From: Gambelia wislizenii
Lineage: Eukaryota > Chordata > Lepidosauria > Squamata > Crotaphytidae
Reading direction: 5' to 3'
DNA: 64,000 nucleotides
Assembly: GCA_030847615.1 (NCBI GenBank)
Contig: JAUMIR010000005.1
Location: 59,857,001-59,921,000, forward strand
A program made the translations under genes and the position numbers. This document shows, piece after piece, positions 10,012-64,000 of the stretch. The stretch's first letter is position 1, and the number at the start of each line of letters is the position of its first letter. The notes under the pieces were generated by a model, which had not been told where the DNA came from, made no database searches, and saw only the letters and a program-made list of their open reading frames with translations.

Positions 10012-13000
10012 ATTAATAATAATAATAATAATAATAAAATTTTATTTCTATCCCGCCCCTCTGCAACGCAATCGGGGCGACTTACAATATAAAAACTCCA
10101 TAGTCCCAGTACCCTAGCCCACCCCCCCTTAAAATAATATTAAACTATAAAAGATTAAAAACATACAGTAAATTAAAAATATATAAATTAGAAAAAGATT
10201 AAAACATACAATAGTGTTTTTTTTTTAATCTGATTACAACTCAGGGAGGACAGCCGAGTCTTGGGCCGGGATAGTTATTCAGGAAAGGCCTGCCGGAAAA
10301 GCCTTTTAAAGCTGTCTAAGGTGTTAATAAGACGGATCTCGTCCGGCAGGCCATTCCATAATCTGGGAGCAGCAGCAGAGAAGGCCCTCTGGGACGTCAC
10401 CGACAGCCTTGTTTTCATAGGCTGTAACAGATTCCTCCCAGAGGACCGAAGTGCGCGGGGAGGGTCGTACGGAAGGAGGCGGTTCCGGAGATAAGTTGGA
10501 CCCAAACCATGCAGGGCTTTAAAGGTTATAACCAACACCTTGTACTGTGCCCGGAAACGAATAGGCAGCCAGTGGAGAGCTTTTAGCACAGGTGTTATAT
10601 GCTCTCTTCTGGAAACACCAGAAATCAACCTGGCTGCCATGTTCTGAACTAGTTGAAGTTTCCGAGTTAAGCACAAGGGTAGCCCCATGTAGAGCGCATT
10701 ACAGAAATCCAGATGGGAGGTTACCAGTGCATGTACCACAGTTTCGAGGTCCCTAGTTTCCAGGAAAGGGCGCAGCTGGCGTATCAGCCGAAGTTGATAA
10801 CAGGCACTCCTGACCGTCGTATTTACCTGATTAGACATCTGGAGCGTCGGGTCCAGGAGCACCCCCAGACTGCGAACACAGTCTTTGGAGGAGAGTGTAG
10901 TTCCATCCAGGACTGGAAGTTGTATTCCCAGACCTGGTTTCGGGCCTGTAACTGTTAGTACCTCCGTTTTGTCTGGATTCAGTCTCAATTTGTTTTTCCT
11001 CATCCAGTCCATTACTGCTTTAAGACAATCATTGAGAGGAGAGATGCCATCTGAAGTCGAAGCTGATGACCGAGACATGGAGAAGTATATCTGGGTGTCA
11101 TCAGCATACTGATGACAACGCACTCCATGCCTCCGAATGATCTCTCCCAGCGGCTTCATATAGATGTTAAATAGCATCAGGGACAGGATGCCACCCTGAG
11201 GAATGCCACAGTTAAGCTTTACTCTAGTAGAGCAGCTGTCCCCGAGCCTCACCCTCTGGGATCTGCCCGAGAGGAAGGAACGGAACCACTGCAAAGCAGT
11301 GCCTCCAATTCCTAACCCCCTCAGGCGATCCAGGAGGATGGAATGATCTATTGTGTCAAAGGCCGCTGAGAGGTCCAAGAGCACCAACAGGGTCACACTA
11401 CCCCTGTCGATACCCAAGTGGAGGTCATCAGCCAGAGCAACCATGGCAGTCTCCACTCCATATCCCGTCCTAAAGCCAGTTTGAAATAGATCTAGATAAT
11501 CGGTTTCATCCAAGACAGCTTGGAGTTGGGAAGCGACCGTCCTCTCAATCACCTTGTTTAGAAAAGGCAGCAAGGAGACTGGTCTATAGTTGTTCCTGTC
11601 CAAGGGGTCCAGGGAAGGCTTTTTCAGGAGCGGCTTAACCGCTGCTTCCTTCAGACAGGGGGGGACGGACCCCTCCCTGAAGGACGCATTGATAATATCC
11701 CTAAGGAGTACTCTCGATGCGTCTCCCCCTTGGGTGGCCAGCCAAGATGGACAGGGATCGAGGGGACAGGTCATCTTTCTCACTCTACCAAGGAGTTTGT
11801 CCACGTCATCGGTACTCACAGATTGAAGCTGATCCAATAAAATTTCATCAACGGAGTTGCTGGACACCTCGTCTATAGATTCTGTCATAACACTGGCATC
11901 TAAGTCGGCTCTTATCCGAGAGATTTTATCTGCAAAGTGGATGTTAAACGCATCACAGCAGGCCGTTGTCGGGTTAAGTAAGGGGTTCTGCGCAGGTGGA
12001 ATCTGCGTCAGCTCCCCCACCACCCTAAACAGTTCTGCTGGACGGGACTCTGCAGACGCAATACGTGCAGAGGAGAAGGACTTCTGCGCTGCACGTATCG
12101 CCTCTCGATAAGAATCAAGGAAATTCCTATGACGAGTCTTGTCGGACAAGAGTCGAGTCTTCCGCCAGGTGCGCTCTAGTCGTTGTCCAGCCTGCTTCAT
12201 CTTCCTAAGCTCCTCTGAATACCAGGGCTTACGGTTAGGAGCAGGCTGGAAAGGACGTTTGGGAGCAATTGTGTCGATAGCCTTGGTGAGGTCGGTGTTC
12301 CAAATATTAACCAAAGCTTCAACAGAATCACCGGCGTTACCAACCATTAAACCCTCCAAGGCTTTCTGGAATCCAATTGGTTCCATTAGCCTTCGAGGGC
12401 GGACCATTCTAATAGGTCCACCACCCCCGGTGGGGCAGACAGTGGCTCTTAGCTCCATCTTGACTAGGAAATGATCCGTCCATGACAATGCAGAGGTTTT
12501 AATAACCTCCGCCCACGGATATTCCTGTTCTGTACTAAAGGCCGCATCGAGGCCATATCCCGTCCTAAAGCCAGTTTGAAATAGATCTAGATAATCGGTT
12601 TCATCCAAGACAGCTTGGAGTTGGGAAGCGACCGCCCTCTCAATCACCTTGTTTAGAAAAGGCAGCAAGGAGACTGGTCTATAGTTGTTCCTGTCCAAGG
12701 GGTCCAGGGAAGGCTTGTATGACCTGCACAGTGAGTAGGCCCGACAACCAATTGGGATAGGCCCATGTTTGTCATGGATTCCATGAACTCCCGAGCTGCG
12801 CCCGTTAGATTTAGCAAGCTGGTCTCGAGTGGGATGTTGAAGTCGCCAAGAACTAAAAGTCTGGGCAACTCCAGCAGCAACTCTGAGACCAGCTGTGTTA
12901 GCTCGGTTAGGGAGTCTGTTAGACAACGGGGTGGCCGGTACACTAACAGAATCCCTAAGCTATCCCTGGACCTCAGGCTTAGGTACATACACTCGATGTG

Positions 13001-13131
13001 GACTGTGTTCCGGATAGGCTTCCTGGTCAAGGTTAGATTGTTTTTATGAACCAGAGCCACTCCGCCCCCCCCCGCCCACTTTTCCTTACCTGCTCACTAA
13101 CTGAGTACCCGGCCGGGAGTGCCTGCGCCCA
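10012..13131 (-). mobile_element. L2-clade non-LTR retrotransposon, copy A, 5'-truncated
   Basis: Minus-strand LINE. The 3' end carries the (ATT)n tail (10012-10037 in complement) after a short AT-rich 3' UTR. An open frame at 10275-12926 (883 codons) covers the C-terminal part of the endonuclease, the linker and a complete reverse-transcriptase region, with an intact YADD box (complement around 11095-11120) and the GIPQG motif. The 5' part (EN motifs YRPP, GDFN) continues in another frame at 12653-13060, because a 167-bp block of RT-coding sequence (about 12550-12716) interrupts the endonuclease. The element stops at about 13131, inside the N-terminal endonuclease. Not expected to be active. 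Confidence 0.9.
12550..12716 (-). repeat. Ectopic 167-bp duplicate of L2 RT segment inside the endonuclease
   Basis: This block is almost identical to 11459-11625 of the same element (I see one substitution, accgccct versus accgtcct) and has the same orientation. In copy B the corresponding place (about 55625) has the endonuclease uninterrupted, so the block is an insertion specific to copy A. It breaks the endonuclease frame while leaving a long apparent open frame. Confidence 0.9.
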
Positions 13132-13528
13132 AGTTATTAAAGCTAAGGCTGTCTGTTTTATTAATGTATAAGATTATTTTGTGTTTTCCTTAACATCTTG
13201 TTTTAAAATACAAAATCAAATTGTGGTTCTGAATAGGAGTTTCTAAGTTTCTGCACATTACACACACACACCTCACACCTGAAGAATATATGTTTCTAAG
13301 CTCTAGTGGTAGCACAGAGAGACCTTTGATTCAAGGTAAAAATGGTAAAAATAAAAATGTGTGTATTAATCTAAGGGATAAATGCAACACTAGTCCTACT
13401 TAGAGCAGATCTTTTGAAATGAATGGGACTTCATAGCCACAACTAAAGTCCCATTGATTTCAATGGGTCTGTTCTTAAAAGAACTAATGTTAGATTTATC
13501 CCGAACAGTTTTGGTCCATCAGATATAC

Positions 13529-13660
13529 CAGGGATGTGAGGCAAGTGGCCCTCCAGAAGTTGCGGAACTGCAACTACTATCAGCCCTAGCAAGCACAGAC
13601 AATGTTAAAGAATGCTGGGAGGTATAGCCCAACATCTGGAGGGTCACAATTCCCAAACTG
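13529..13660. mobile_element. hAT-like palindromic MITE
   Basis: The left end reads agtggccctccagaagttg and the right end, reverse-complemented, reads tgtgaccctccagatgttg. A central aatgctgggaggtatagccc is typical of a widespread amniote palindromic MITE. It is non-coding. Confidence 0.6.
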
Positions 13661-13989
13661 GAATAAATGGTCAATCATAAGAAAATGATGAGTGGGACTG
13701 TAAGTCATGAGCAGAACACAGATAATGAGCAAGGGGATGAGCTCCCTTCCTGATGGAAAGAGATGGGAAAGAGAAAATCATTATTTTATTATTCTTTTAT
13801 ATATTTGAATAACAAGGGAAAGTATGAGATATAGAGCTTGCTCAGTAAAAAGGCCTTAACTACTACAATGGAAAACCTGTACTTGATATCTGTCATAGGT
13901 TTGATTGACTGCAGAGGACAATCCTCAGACATTTCTGAAACATCCTTATTAACTAAAATGTCATGAGAGCTAGGCTTTACAACAAGATT

Positions 13990-14425
13990 AATATAACAGA
14001 AGCTGGAAAGGCCTGGAACACTGCTTCCAGTCTGGGCGCCTCATTTTAAGGATACAGACAAGTTAAAGTAGGTTCAGATAAGGACAACAAGGATGATAAG
14101 AGGTATGGAGAACAAAACATAGGAAGAAAGTGTGAAGGAGCTGGATATATTTAGCTTGGTGAAGACTGAGGGGTGACATGATTGCACTTTTTAAATACCT
14201 CAAGGGCTAGATTCTGACTGAACATTAGAAGGAACTTCTTGACAGCAAGAGCGGTTCGACAATGGAACCAATTGCCTAGAGAGGTGGTGGGTTCTCCTTC
14301 TCTGGACATCTTCGTAAAGAGGCTGGACAGCTACCTGCTGGGGATGTTTTCGCTGGAGATCCTGTGCTGAGAAAGGGGTTGGACTCAATGGCCCATGAGG
14401 CCCCTTCCAACTCTATTATTCTAGA
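13990..14425 (+). mobile_element. CR1 LINE 3' segment
   Basis: Contains the CR1 3' words tagaaggaacttcttgacag, aatggaaccaattgcctag and ggttggactcaatggcc, and ends in the CR1 octamer-like ctattattct. It is 5'-truncated, with only the C-terminal RT-side remnant upstream, and belongs to a different subfamily from the copies at 26 and 58 kb. Confidence 0.75.
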
Positions 14426-15181
14426 TGCACATAGTGGAAAGTGCAAAATATTTTATCAAAACACATTATTTCTCCCCATTGCATTAAATGGCAATTGGAA
14501 CAGATTGCCTTGCAGAGGTTTTGATGTGAAGCAGGGTCCAGAGTGTATATGCTGACATCTTTTTCAACTATCTTGTGCTGTTTACTGACTTTGCATTCTA
14601 TTAATGTAGCACCCCATTTTGCAAGCTGCTTATTAAGTTTTGCTCCAGAGACTTCAGTGTCTGTCAAAGTCATTCTCTGATTTCCATTTATTTCCTGGAA
14701 TGTAATTAAAATTAGTTAACGCAAAAGTAGAACCAATATTTTTGGCAAATGCTCACATAGGGAACATCTGTTTCATGGACCTAAAAACAATTATTAGTAC
14801 CAACTACAATAGATCCACTAAATCAATGGGAACTTGGTAACTGAACACAAATGTAAATTACATTGACTGAATGGATTTACTCTAGTTGGCACTAGCAGTC
14901 AGAACTTATTTTTAGGGACTACTCTTGATAGTGACAGTAGCACAGGTATCTCACTTCACTATCAACATTTCATCAGCAGTAAAATAGTTGACTTTGATTA
15001 GTTTGCAAACCCTTTGCAGATAAGGTTGCTTGCTCCTGGTCTGCCATAAAATACATTCTTCAAACCACAGTAGTTGCCCCATGATATTGGGCTGTCCTTT
15101 TCTCATGGAGAGTTCAGCTTTTGCTTGGACATTTCTGCTCAGCCCTTGCCAATTCCAGAACATGAGATAACTGGTTGCGAA

Positions 15182-15404
15182 TACAGTTGTCCCTCCATAT
15201 CCATGGATTTGGTATCCATGGATTTAAGTATTCACGGCATAAAAAATAATGCAAAAAGCAAACCTTGATTTTGCCATCGTATATAAGGGACACCATTTTG
15301 CTATGCCAATGCATATAATGGGACGAGTATTCACGGATTTTGGTATCCACAGGGGTGAGTGGGTCCTGGAACCAAACCCCAGTGAATATGAAGGGACAAC
15401 TGTA
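15182..15404. mobile_element. Tigger-like MITE, complete
   Basis: Termini TACAGTTGTCCCTCC and, inverted, TACAGTTGTCCCTTC are flanked by the TA expected for mariner/Tigger target duplication. Subterminal atccatggattt / tattcacggattt repeats are typical of Tigger ends. Close relatives lie at 21966-22200 and 57385-57621. Confidence 0.8.
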
Positions 15405-16164
15405 ACGTGAATTCCATTTATGCAACAACTAAGGTGTTAGGTAACATTGCAAGTATAACATAATGAGGGATAACTTCACTCTTTCTGCAGAGGAGCTAAC
15501 CTTTTTAGTCACTTCTATAATTAACAGTGTGTGGCTTCACTATCTAGGTGTATTTTGTACCACAGGCCAGCAGCTTATAGCATTCAATTTTAAAACAAAG
15601 TACAAAGTAACAATTTCCAAAGAACGCATATGCAATGAGTTACTTTTTACAAAATGTAACTAATTTCTCAGGTTTAGATAGCTCCTTTAAAGTTCAGACT
15701 AAAACCTGGAGACCTGTTCTGCTGGCAACCAGGGTGCAACAGGATAACATTTCCAGCCTCCCACAAATGATCTGTGGTTGAGGAATTGCAACAGGGGTCC
15801 TGCTTCTGATAGTTGCACTGCAGATCACCGGTGAGAGGGGACTGAAAACATCATTCTGCTGTGTCTCAATTGCCAGCAGAACAGATCTCCATTGCTGGGT
15901 GTGGCCAACCACAGCCAATGCTTAAGCACCCAATGCTTAAGTCTAGCTTGTGTATTTGTAACTACTCAACAGGATGCTAGACTATCAGTTTAGTGGCAGA
16001 ATCTACCACCATGTGAAGATTTTCTACCATCAGAAAAAAGGATTTTGCACTAGGAGTTGCTACCCCTTCAGTTACCAGGTTATACTTATAATTTGACATC
16101 AAGTGACCCTTAAAAAAAAATCTAAGTGAATCATCTACAATTTAAGCTTTGCTTAAAGATTATG

Positions 16165-16498
16165 AGATGGCCTGCCGGACGAGATCCGTCTTATTACCAC
16201 CTTAGACAGCTTCAAAAAAGCTGTCAAGACAGATCTTTTCCAGCAGGCCTTCCCGAATAGCTATCCTGGCCTGAAGATTCGGCTGTCTTTTCCCTTAAGC
16301 TGCCATTGAATTATTCCATTTTTTTCTCTTTTTAATTATTGTATGTTTTTAATTTTTAAAATTTAATATTGTTTTAAGGGGTGGGTGGGTTAGGGTACTA
16401 ATGTAATTATGGAATTTTTATGCTGTAAGCCGCTCCGATTGTGTTCCAGAGGGGCAGGATAGAAATAAATTTTATTATTATTATTATTATTATTATTA
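16165..16498 (+). mobile_element. L2 3'-end fragment, copy D
   Basis: Starts within the L2 ORF C terminus (gcctgccggacgagatccg), continues through the 3' UTR (gccgctccgattgtg) and ends in (TTA)n at about 16470-16498. It is in the opposite orientation to copy A. Confidence 0.85.
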
Positions 16499-18030
16499 CA
16501 TAATTACTGTCAAGTTTTTCTGTTCTTGTGCTCTATGCTTATTCAGCAATCTGAGCATTTCACACAAGGAAAGGGACAAAACTCTGAACTGCAGCCAGCC
16601 TTTGTGTTTTCAGAAATGGAGACTCACCATTGGCTATATCAGGATACCAGGTTTGAGAATGATGTTGTTGGATAGCAAATTCCAGCAGTTCTTACTAGCA
16701 TAGCTAACGGTGAAGAATGCTGTTAGTTGCAGTGTAACAAAATCTGAAGGGCTGCATGATTCCCACTGCTGCAGGTATGCACTGCTAGATGTAACTTGGG
16801 ATCTGCACACCTATCAGTGATTCACTCAGTCTGCAGTCTTCGTCATGGGACAAAGTTTAACTCATGGTCACATCTGCCTAATGCTTGGATTTTCTGTTTC
16901 TCCCCTACCCCTCTCTACTTTTATGCTACTTAGCCTGTTGTCTTAGTCTTCTGGAAGACTCAAAAGTTCACCCACTTGTGATATTTTGGTTGGTTTCCAT
17001 ACAGGTATGGGATGGCATCCAGTTCAATATTTATGAGATTGTAAGCCAGACTTTGTCACTTTTGAGAGTCATTTTTAATAATAATAATAATAATAATACT
17101 AATAATACAATGTATTTTTACCTCACCCTCTGTTAAAAACAATCGGGGCAGCTTACAACAGTTAAAATACAACAATACCGACTAAAATCCCTAAGCCCCA
17201 CCCACCCCATAAAAATATATTAAACTAGTATCAAATTAAAATCCACCTAAACTTAAATACCTCTGAAGCCAGGCAGCACCTCAACTTGAGGGTTTCTAAA
17301 GCACTGTAGACTGGGGCACTAATGAATGACATGTCCTCTTTTGCACAGCTCAAATTTCTGTCCGGGTGGATTTTTAAAATGTCTGGGGATTTCAAATTGT
17401 CTGCTTGCCCCTGTCCGCTGCCTCCTCACTGACATCTGGAGGGACATCAACTTGAGGGTGGGGACCGAAGGGAGACAGATCTGGAGGGGGAAGTTGAGTT
17501 AGCTGAATGAGGAGGCTGAGGGAGCCGCCAGCCATGTGGGGTCAATGGAGCCTGGCTGCTAGTAACAACTAACCAATGTCATTGTGGCTGTTGAGAAGGT
17601 GGTAATGAGGTGGGTTGAAGGCAAGTGGGCTTTTGACAAAAGACGGTGGCTTGTATTTATATTTTCAAAAGTAACTAAGCATCGACTTTCGTTATTCCTT
17701 ATAAAGGTGTTACTTTTAGAATTACAATAGTAATGGATGGATTTTGGTGGTCCTTGGCACCATAGGCTGGGCATGGGCCAGGGTTATTTTAGAATGGACC
17801 TGTGACAGATAATTATGTTTGCACTTATATAAGGTGCACTTTAGAATTTATGTTATAACTCATTATCAAAAGAATTGAACTCATTTATATAAAATACTTT
17901 ACCTAACAGTTTATAGCCAAGAAGAAGAAGGAAGTTATTTTAATGTTTTTTTTTCTTTCTCAATGTTTTAACATATTTTGTCTAGTAGGCTAGGTATTTA
18001 TATTATATGTGTAGCAGATAAGTGTATTTA
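16499..18030. other. Intergenic, mostly unassigned
   Basis: No gene recognised. It contains an L2 tail (17079-17255) and a diverged hAT-like palindromic MITE around 16625-16765. Confidence 0.45.
17079..17255 (-). mobile_element. L2 3' tail, copy E
   Basis: In complement it holds the (ATT)n tail followed by caatcggggcagcttacaac and the AT-rich 3' UTR words shared with copies A and B. No coding sequence is retained. Confidence 0.75.
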
Positions 18031-18034
18031 TCTG

Positions 18035-18195
18035 TCTGTTTTATTACCTTCCCCATTTCCTTTTCCTTCACATTCTCACAGGGAAAGAAAGTGTTTCCTG
18101 GTAGCTTACATAATCAGCCTAACATAACTCTAGAAATATGTTGTATATGAAGACTCTTACACCTAAACATTAGGAAGAACTTCCTGACAGCAAGA
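18035..18195 (+). repeat. CR1-tailed repeat, copy 1
   Basis: Highly similar to 25935-26105, including ttcacattctcacag, agcttacataatcag and atatgttgtatatgaagac. The 3' part is CR1 3' end (aacattaggaagaacttcct). This copy is cut at about 18196, where the AT-rich tandem repeats begin. Confidence 0.75.
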
Positions 18196-18224
18196 TAAGG
18201 TTTTATAGTGTCTATATATTTTTT

Positions 18225-18600
18225 GTTTTTCTGTTAGATGTTTAGAAATGTAGTTATTTTATATATTGCTTATGTTTAACTTAATAAATATACTGTCATT
18301 AATATAATAAAATTAATTATAATTTAATTATAATTAAATATATATATAATACTGTATATTTATATGTCTTGAAATGTATTTATTTTATAATGCTTACATT
18401 TAATAAATATACTGTAATTAATATAATAAAATTAATTATAATTTTATTACAATTAATTATATATATTATATATTTATATGTTTAGAAATGTAGTTATTTT
18501 ATAATGCTAACATTTAATTTAATAAATATACTGTAATTAATATAATAAAATTAATTATAATTTAATTATAATTAAATATAATTAAATTTCCCTGTGAGAA
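18225..18600. repeat. AT-rich tandem repeat upstream of SMARCA5
   Basis: Three imperfect copies of a unit of roughly 120 bp, each running from (ta/c)ttagaaatgtagttattt through aataaatatactg and aataaaattaattataat. Units begin near 18239, 18372 and 18481. The same unit also forms the core of the adjacent palindrome. Confidence 0.8.
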
Positions 18601-19075
18601 TAATAGGAAGCAGGTGGGAAAGGAATGGCGCGCCGTTTCCTCCTTAGTTAATTTCCCCATGTAAAGCCAGGGATCATCTTAGGTCCATTCTTTTTTTAAA
18701 AAAAAATATGTTTAATATTTATTATATTTGTATATATATTTAAATTATATTTAAAATTATGATTAAATTATAATTAACTTTACTAAATTTATTATATTTA
18801 TTAAATTAAGCATAATCATTATAAAATAACTACATTTCTAATGTAGTTATTTTATAATGCTTATGCTTAATTTAATAAATATAATAAATTTAGTAAAGTT
18901 AATTATAATTTAATCATAATTTTAAATATAATTTAAATATATATACAAATATAATAAATATTAAACATATTTTTTTTAAAAAAGAATGGACCTATGACGA
19001 TTCCCGGCTTTACATGGGGAAATTAACTAAGGAGGAAACTTGGAGCGCCATTCCTTTCCCACCTGCTTCCTATTA
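18601..19075. repeat. Near-perfect 475-bp palindrome (about 235-bp arms)
   Basis: Bases 18601-18835 pair with 18841-19075 around a ttcta loop. The outer arm taataggaagcaggtgggaa is matched by ttcccacctgcttcctatta, and pairing continues through the AT-rich core. I see only a few differences, including compensating length changes in the T/A runs. The inner part uses the AT-rich unit at 18225-18600. It ends where the CpG-rich SMARCA5 promoter begins. It may be a foldback element or an inverted duplication. Confidence 0.9.
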
Positions 19076-19259
19076 CAGTATTCCCTCCTAGCGCGCGAAA
19101 AGGAAGACCCCAAACCTCCCGCCTTTCTCCAACTCCGTGACGCAACTCGCTCCAGCCTGGCTCTGCCAGCGCGCGCCAGCCCGCCCCCTTTCCCTCGCTC
19201 AACAGCACCTCTTGCTTTATTCCTCCCCTCCTCCCTTTCCAACCGTCACCCTCTATCGT

Positions 19260-19264
19260 CCAAT
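19260..19264 (+). promoter_or_regulatory. SMARCA5: CCAAT box
   Basis: gtCCAATCAG matches the NF-Y consensus, about 400 bp upstream of the start codon and about 120 bp upstream of the TCTCGCGAGA element. Confidence 0.55.
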
Positions 19265-19383
19265 CAGATCTTGAGCTTCGCGAACGCAAGCAGTACCGGT
19301 TCTTTCCTCCCTCGCGTTCGATCTCCTTTCTCGCTCTCCGTTCTCCCTCCCCCCACAGTCCAGCAGCCCGCGAGGAGGAGGAG

Positions 19384-19393
19384 TCTCGCGAGA
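19384..19393. promoter_or_regulatory. SMARCA5: TCTCGCGAGA palindromic promoter element
   Basis: An exact 10-bp match to the TCTCGCGAGA element found in CpG-island promoters of housekeeping genes and bound by BANP (earlier attributed to ZBTB33). It lies 266 bp upstream of the ATG. Function here is inferred. Confidence 0.65.
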
Positions 19394-19658
19394 TTCGAGA
19401 GCCGGCTCGGTTCCTGGTTGGTGGGATCTCGCTGAGAAAGCCGGGGCGGCCGCGGCGAGGGGGGCCGTGAGAGGAGGAGGAGGAGGAGAAGAAGAAGAAG
19501 AAAAAGAGACCGGCCGGGACCACGCGGAAGGCGACCGGCCACACAGGCAGTGAGAGAGTTCCAGTGAGCCGTTTCTCTTTTGAATTTTTTAAAAAAGGAC
19601 AAGAGAGTCGCGAGCCAGGCGTCGCCCGCCGCCCGTTTCTGACGGGTCTGTCTCCACA

Positions 19659-63885
<44,227 letters not shown>

Positions 63886-64000
63886 TGAATATGACTTACT
63901 ATATGTACTTAGTGATGTGAATTTGTAAATGGCTAGTTCATTTTGCACATTTGGAAAGAAAATCTAGCTCTTTTTAAAGCATAGTTTGAAGTCTCCAGTT

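Larger units (their letters stand above)
13132..16160. other. Intergenic with MITE and CR1 insertions
   Basis: No gene recognised. Contains an inverted-repeat MITE (13529-13660), a CR1 3' segment (13990-14425) and a Tigger-like MITE (15182-15404). The rest shows no conserved coding or RNA structure that I can identify. Confidence 0.5.

Noticed and set aside
10275..12926. An intact host gene of 883 codons on the minus strand
   Set aside because: It is an L2 ORF with an internal duplication; its 5' end is an out-of-frame endonuclease piece.

Overview
The window is nuclear DNA from a vertebrate, most likely a squamate reptile (lizard). It carries the 3' end of GAB1 followed, on the same strand, by most of SMARCA5 (ISWI chromatin remodeller SNF2H); the two genes are neighbours in this order in other amniotes. 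The repeats (CR1 and L2-clade LINEs, a DIRS-type tyrosine-recombinase retrotransposon, a Ty1/copia-like gag remnant, MIR/CORE-like tRNA SINEs, and many Tigger-like and other inverted-repeat DNA transposon derivatives) fit a lizard far better than a bird or mammal. The species cannot be named from the sequence.

Layout. 1-1203: last GAB1 intron, with a MITE and a SINE. 1204-1362: last GAB1 coding exon; its 3' UTR probably runs to about 3.03 kb. 3.1-18.5 kb: intergenic, holding SINEs, a 1.37-kb inverted-repeat DNA element with an internal hairpin array, an L2 LINE with an internal duplication (10.0-13.1 kb), a CR1 3' end, and L2 tails. 18.2-19.08 kb: AT-rich tandem repeats and an almost perfect 475-bp palindrome directly upstream of a CpG-rich promoter (about 19.08-20.3 kb) with CCAAT, E2F-like and TCTCGCGAGA motifs. 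19659-63852: SMARCA5 exons 1-21 (913 codons; phases are consistent across all 20 introns and there are no stops). The final exons (rest of the HAND-SANT-SLIDE module) lie beyond the right edge.

The SMARCA5 introns hold most of the mobile DNA. Intron 1 has a pyrimidine-rich minisatellite. Intron 2 has a copia-like gag piece inside an inverted-repeat element. Intron 4 has an L2. Intron 5, which splits the Walker A motif, has a full-length but broken DIRS element with terminal inverted repeats and an internal complementary region. Intron 13 has the longest L2 open frame (978 codons), whose reverse-transcriptase motif is YADN rather than YADD. Intron 14 has a CR1.

I found no wholly new gene system. 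The most unusual items are the promoter-proximal palindrome, the mosaic DIRS element, the copia-gag/MITE composite, the L2 internal duplication and promoter-like monomers, and a paired repeat that joins a CR1 tail to a non-CR1 head.
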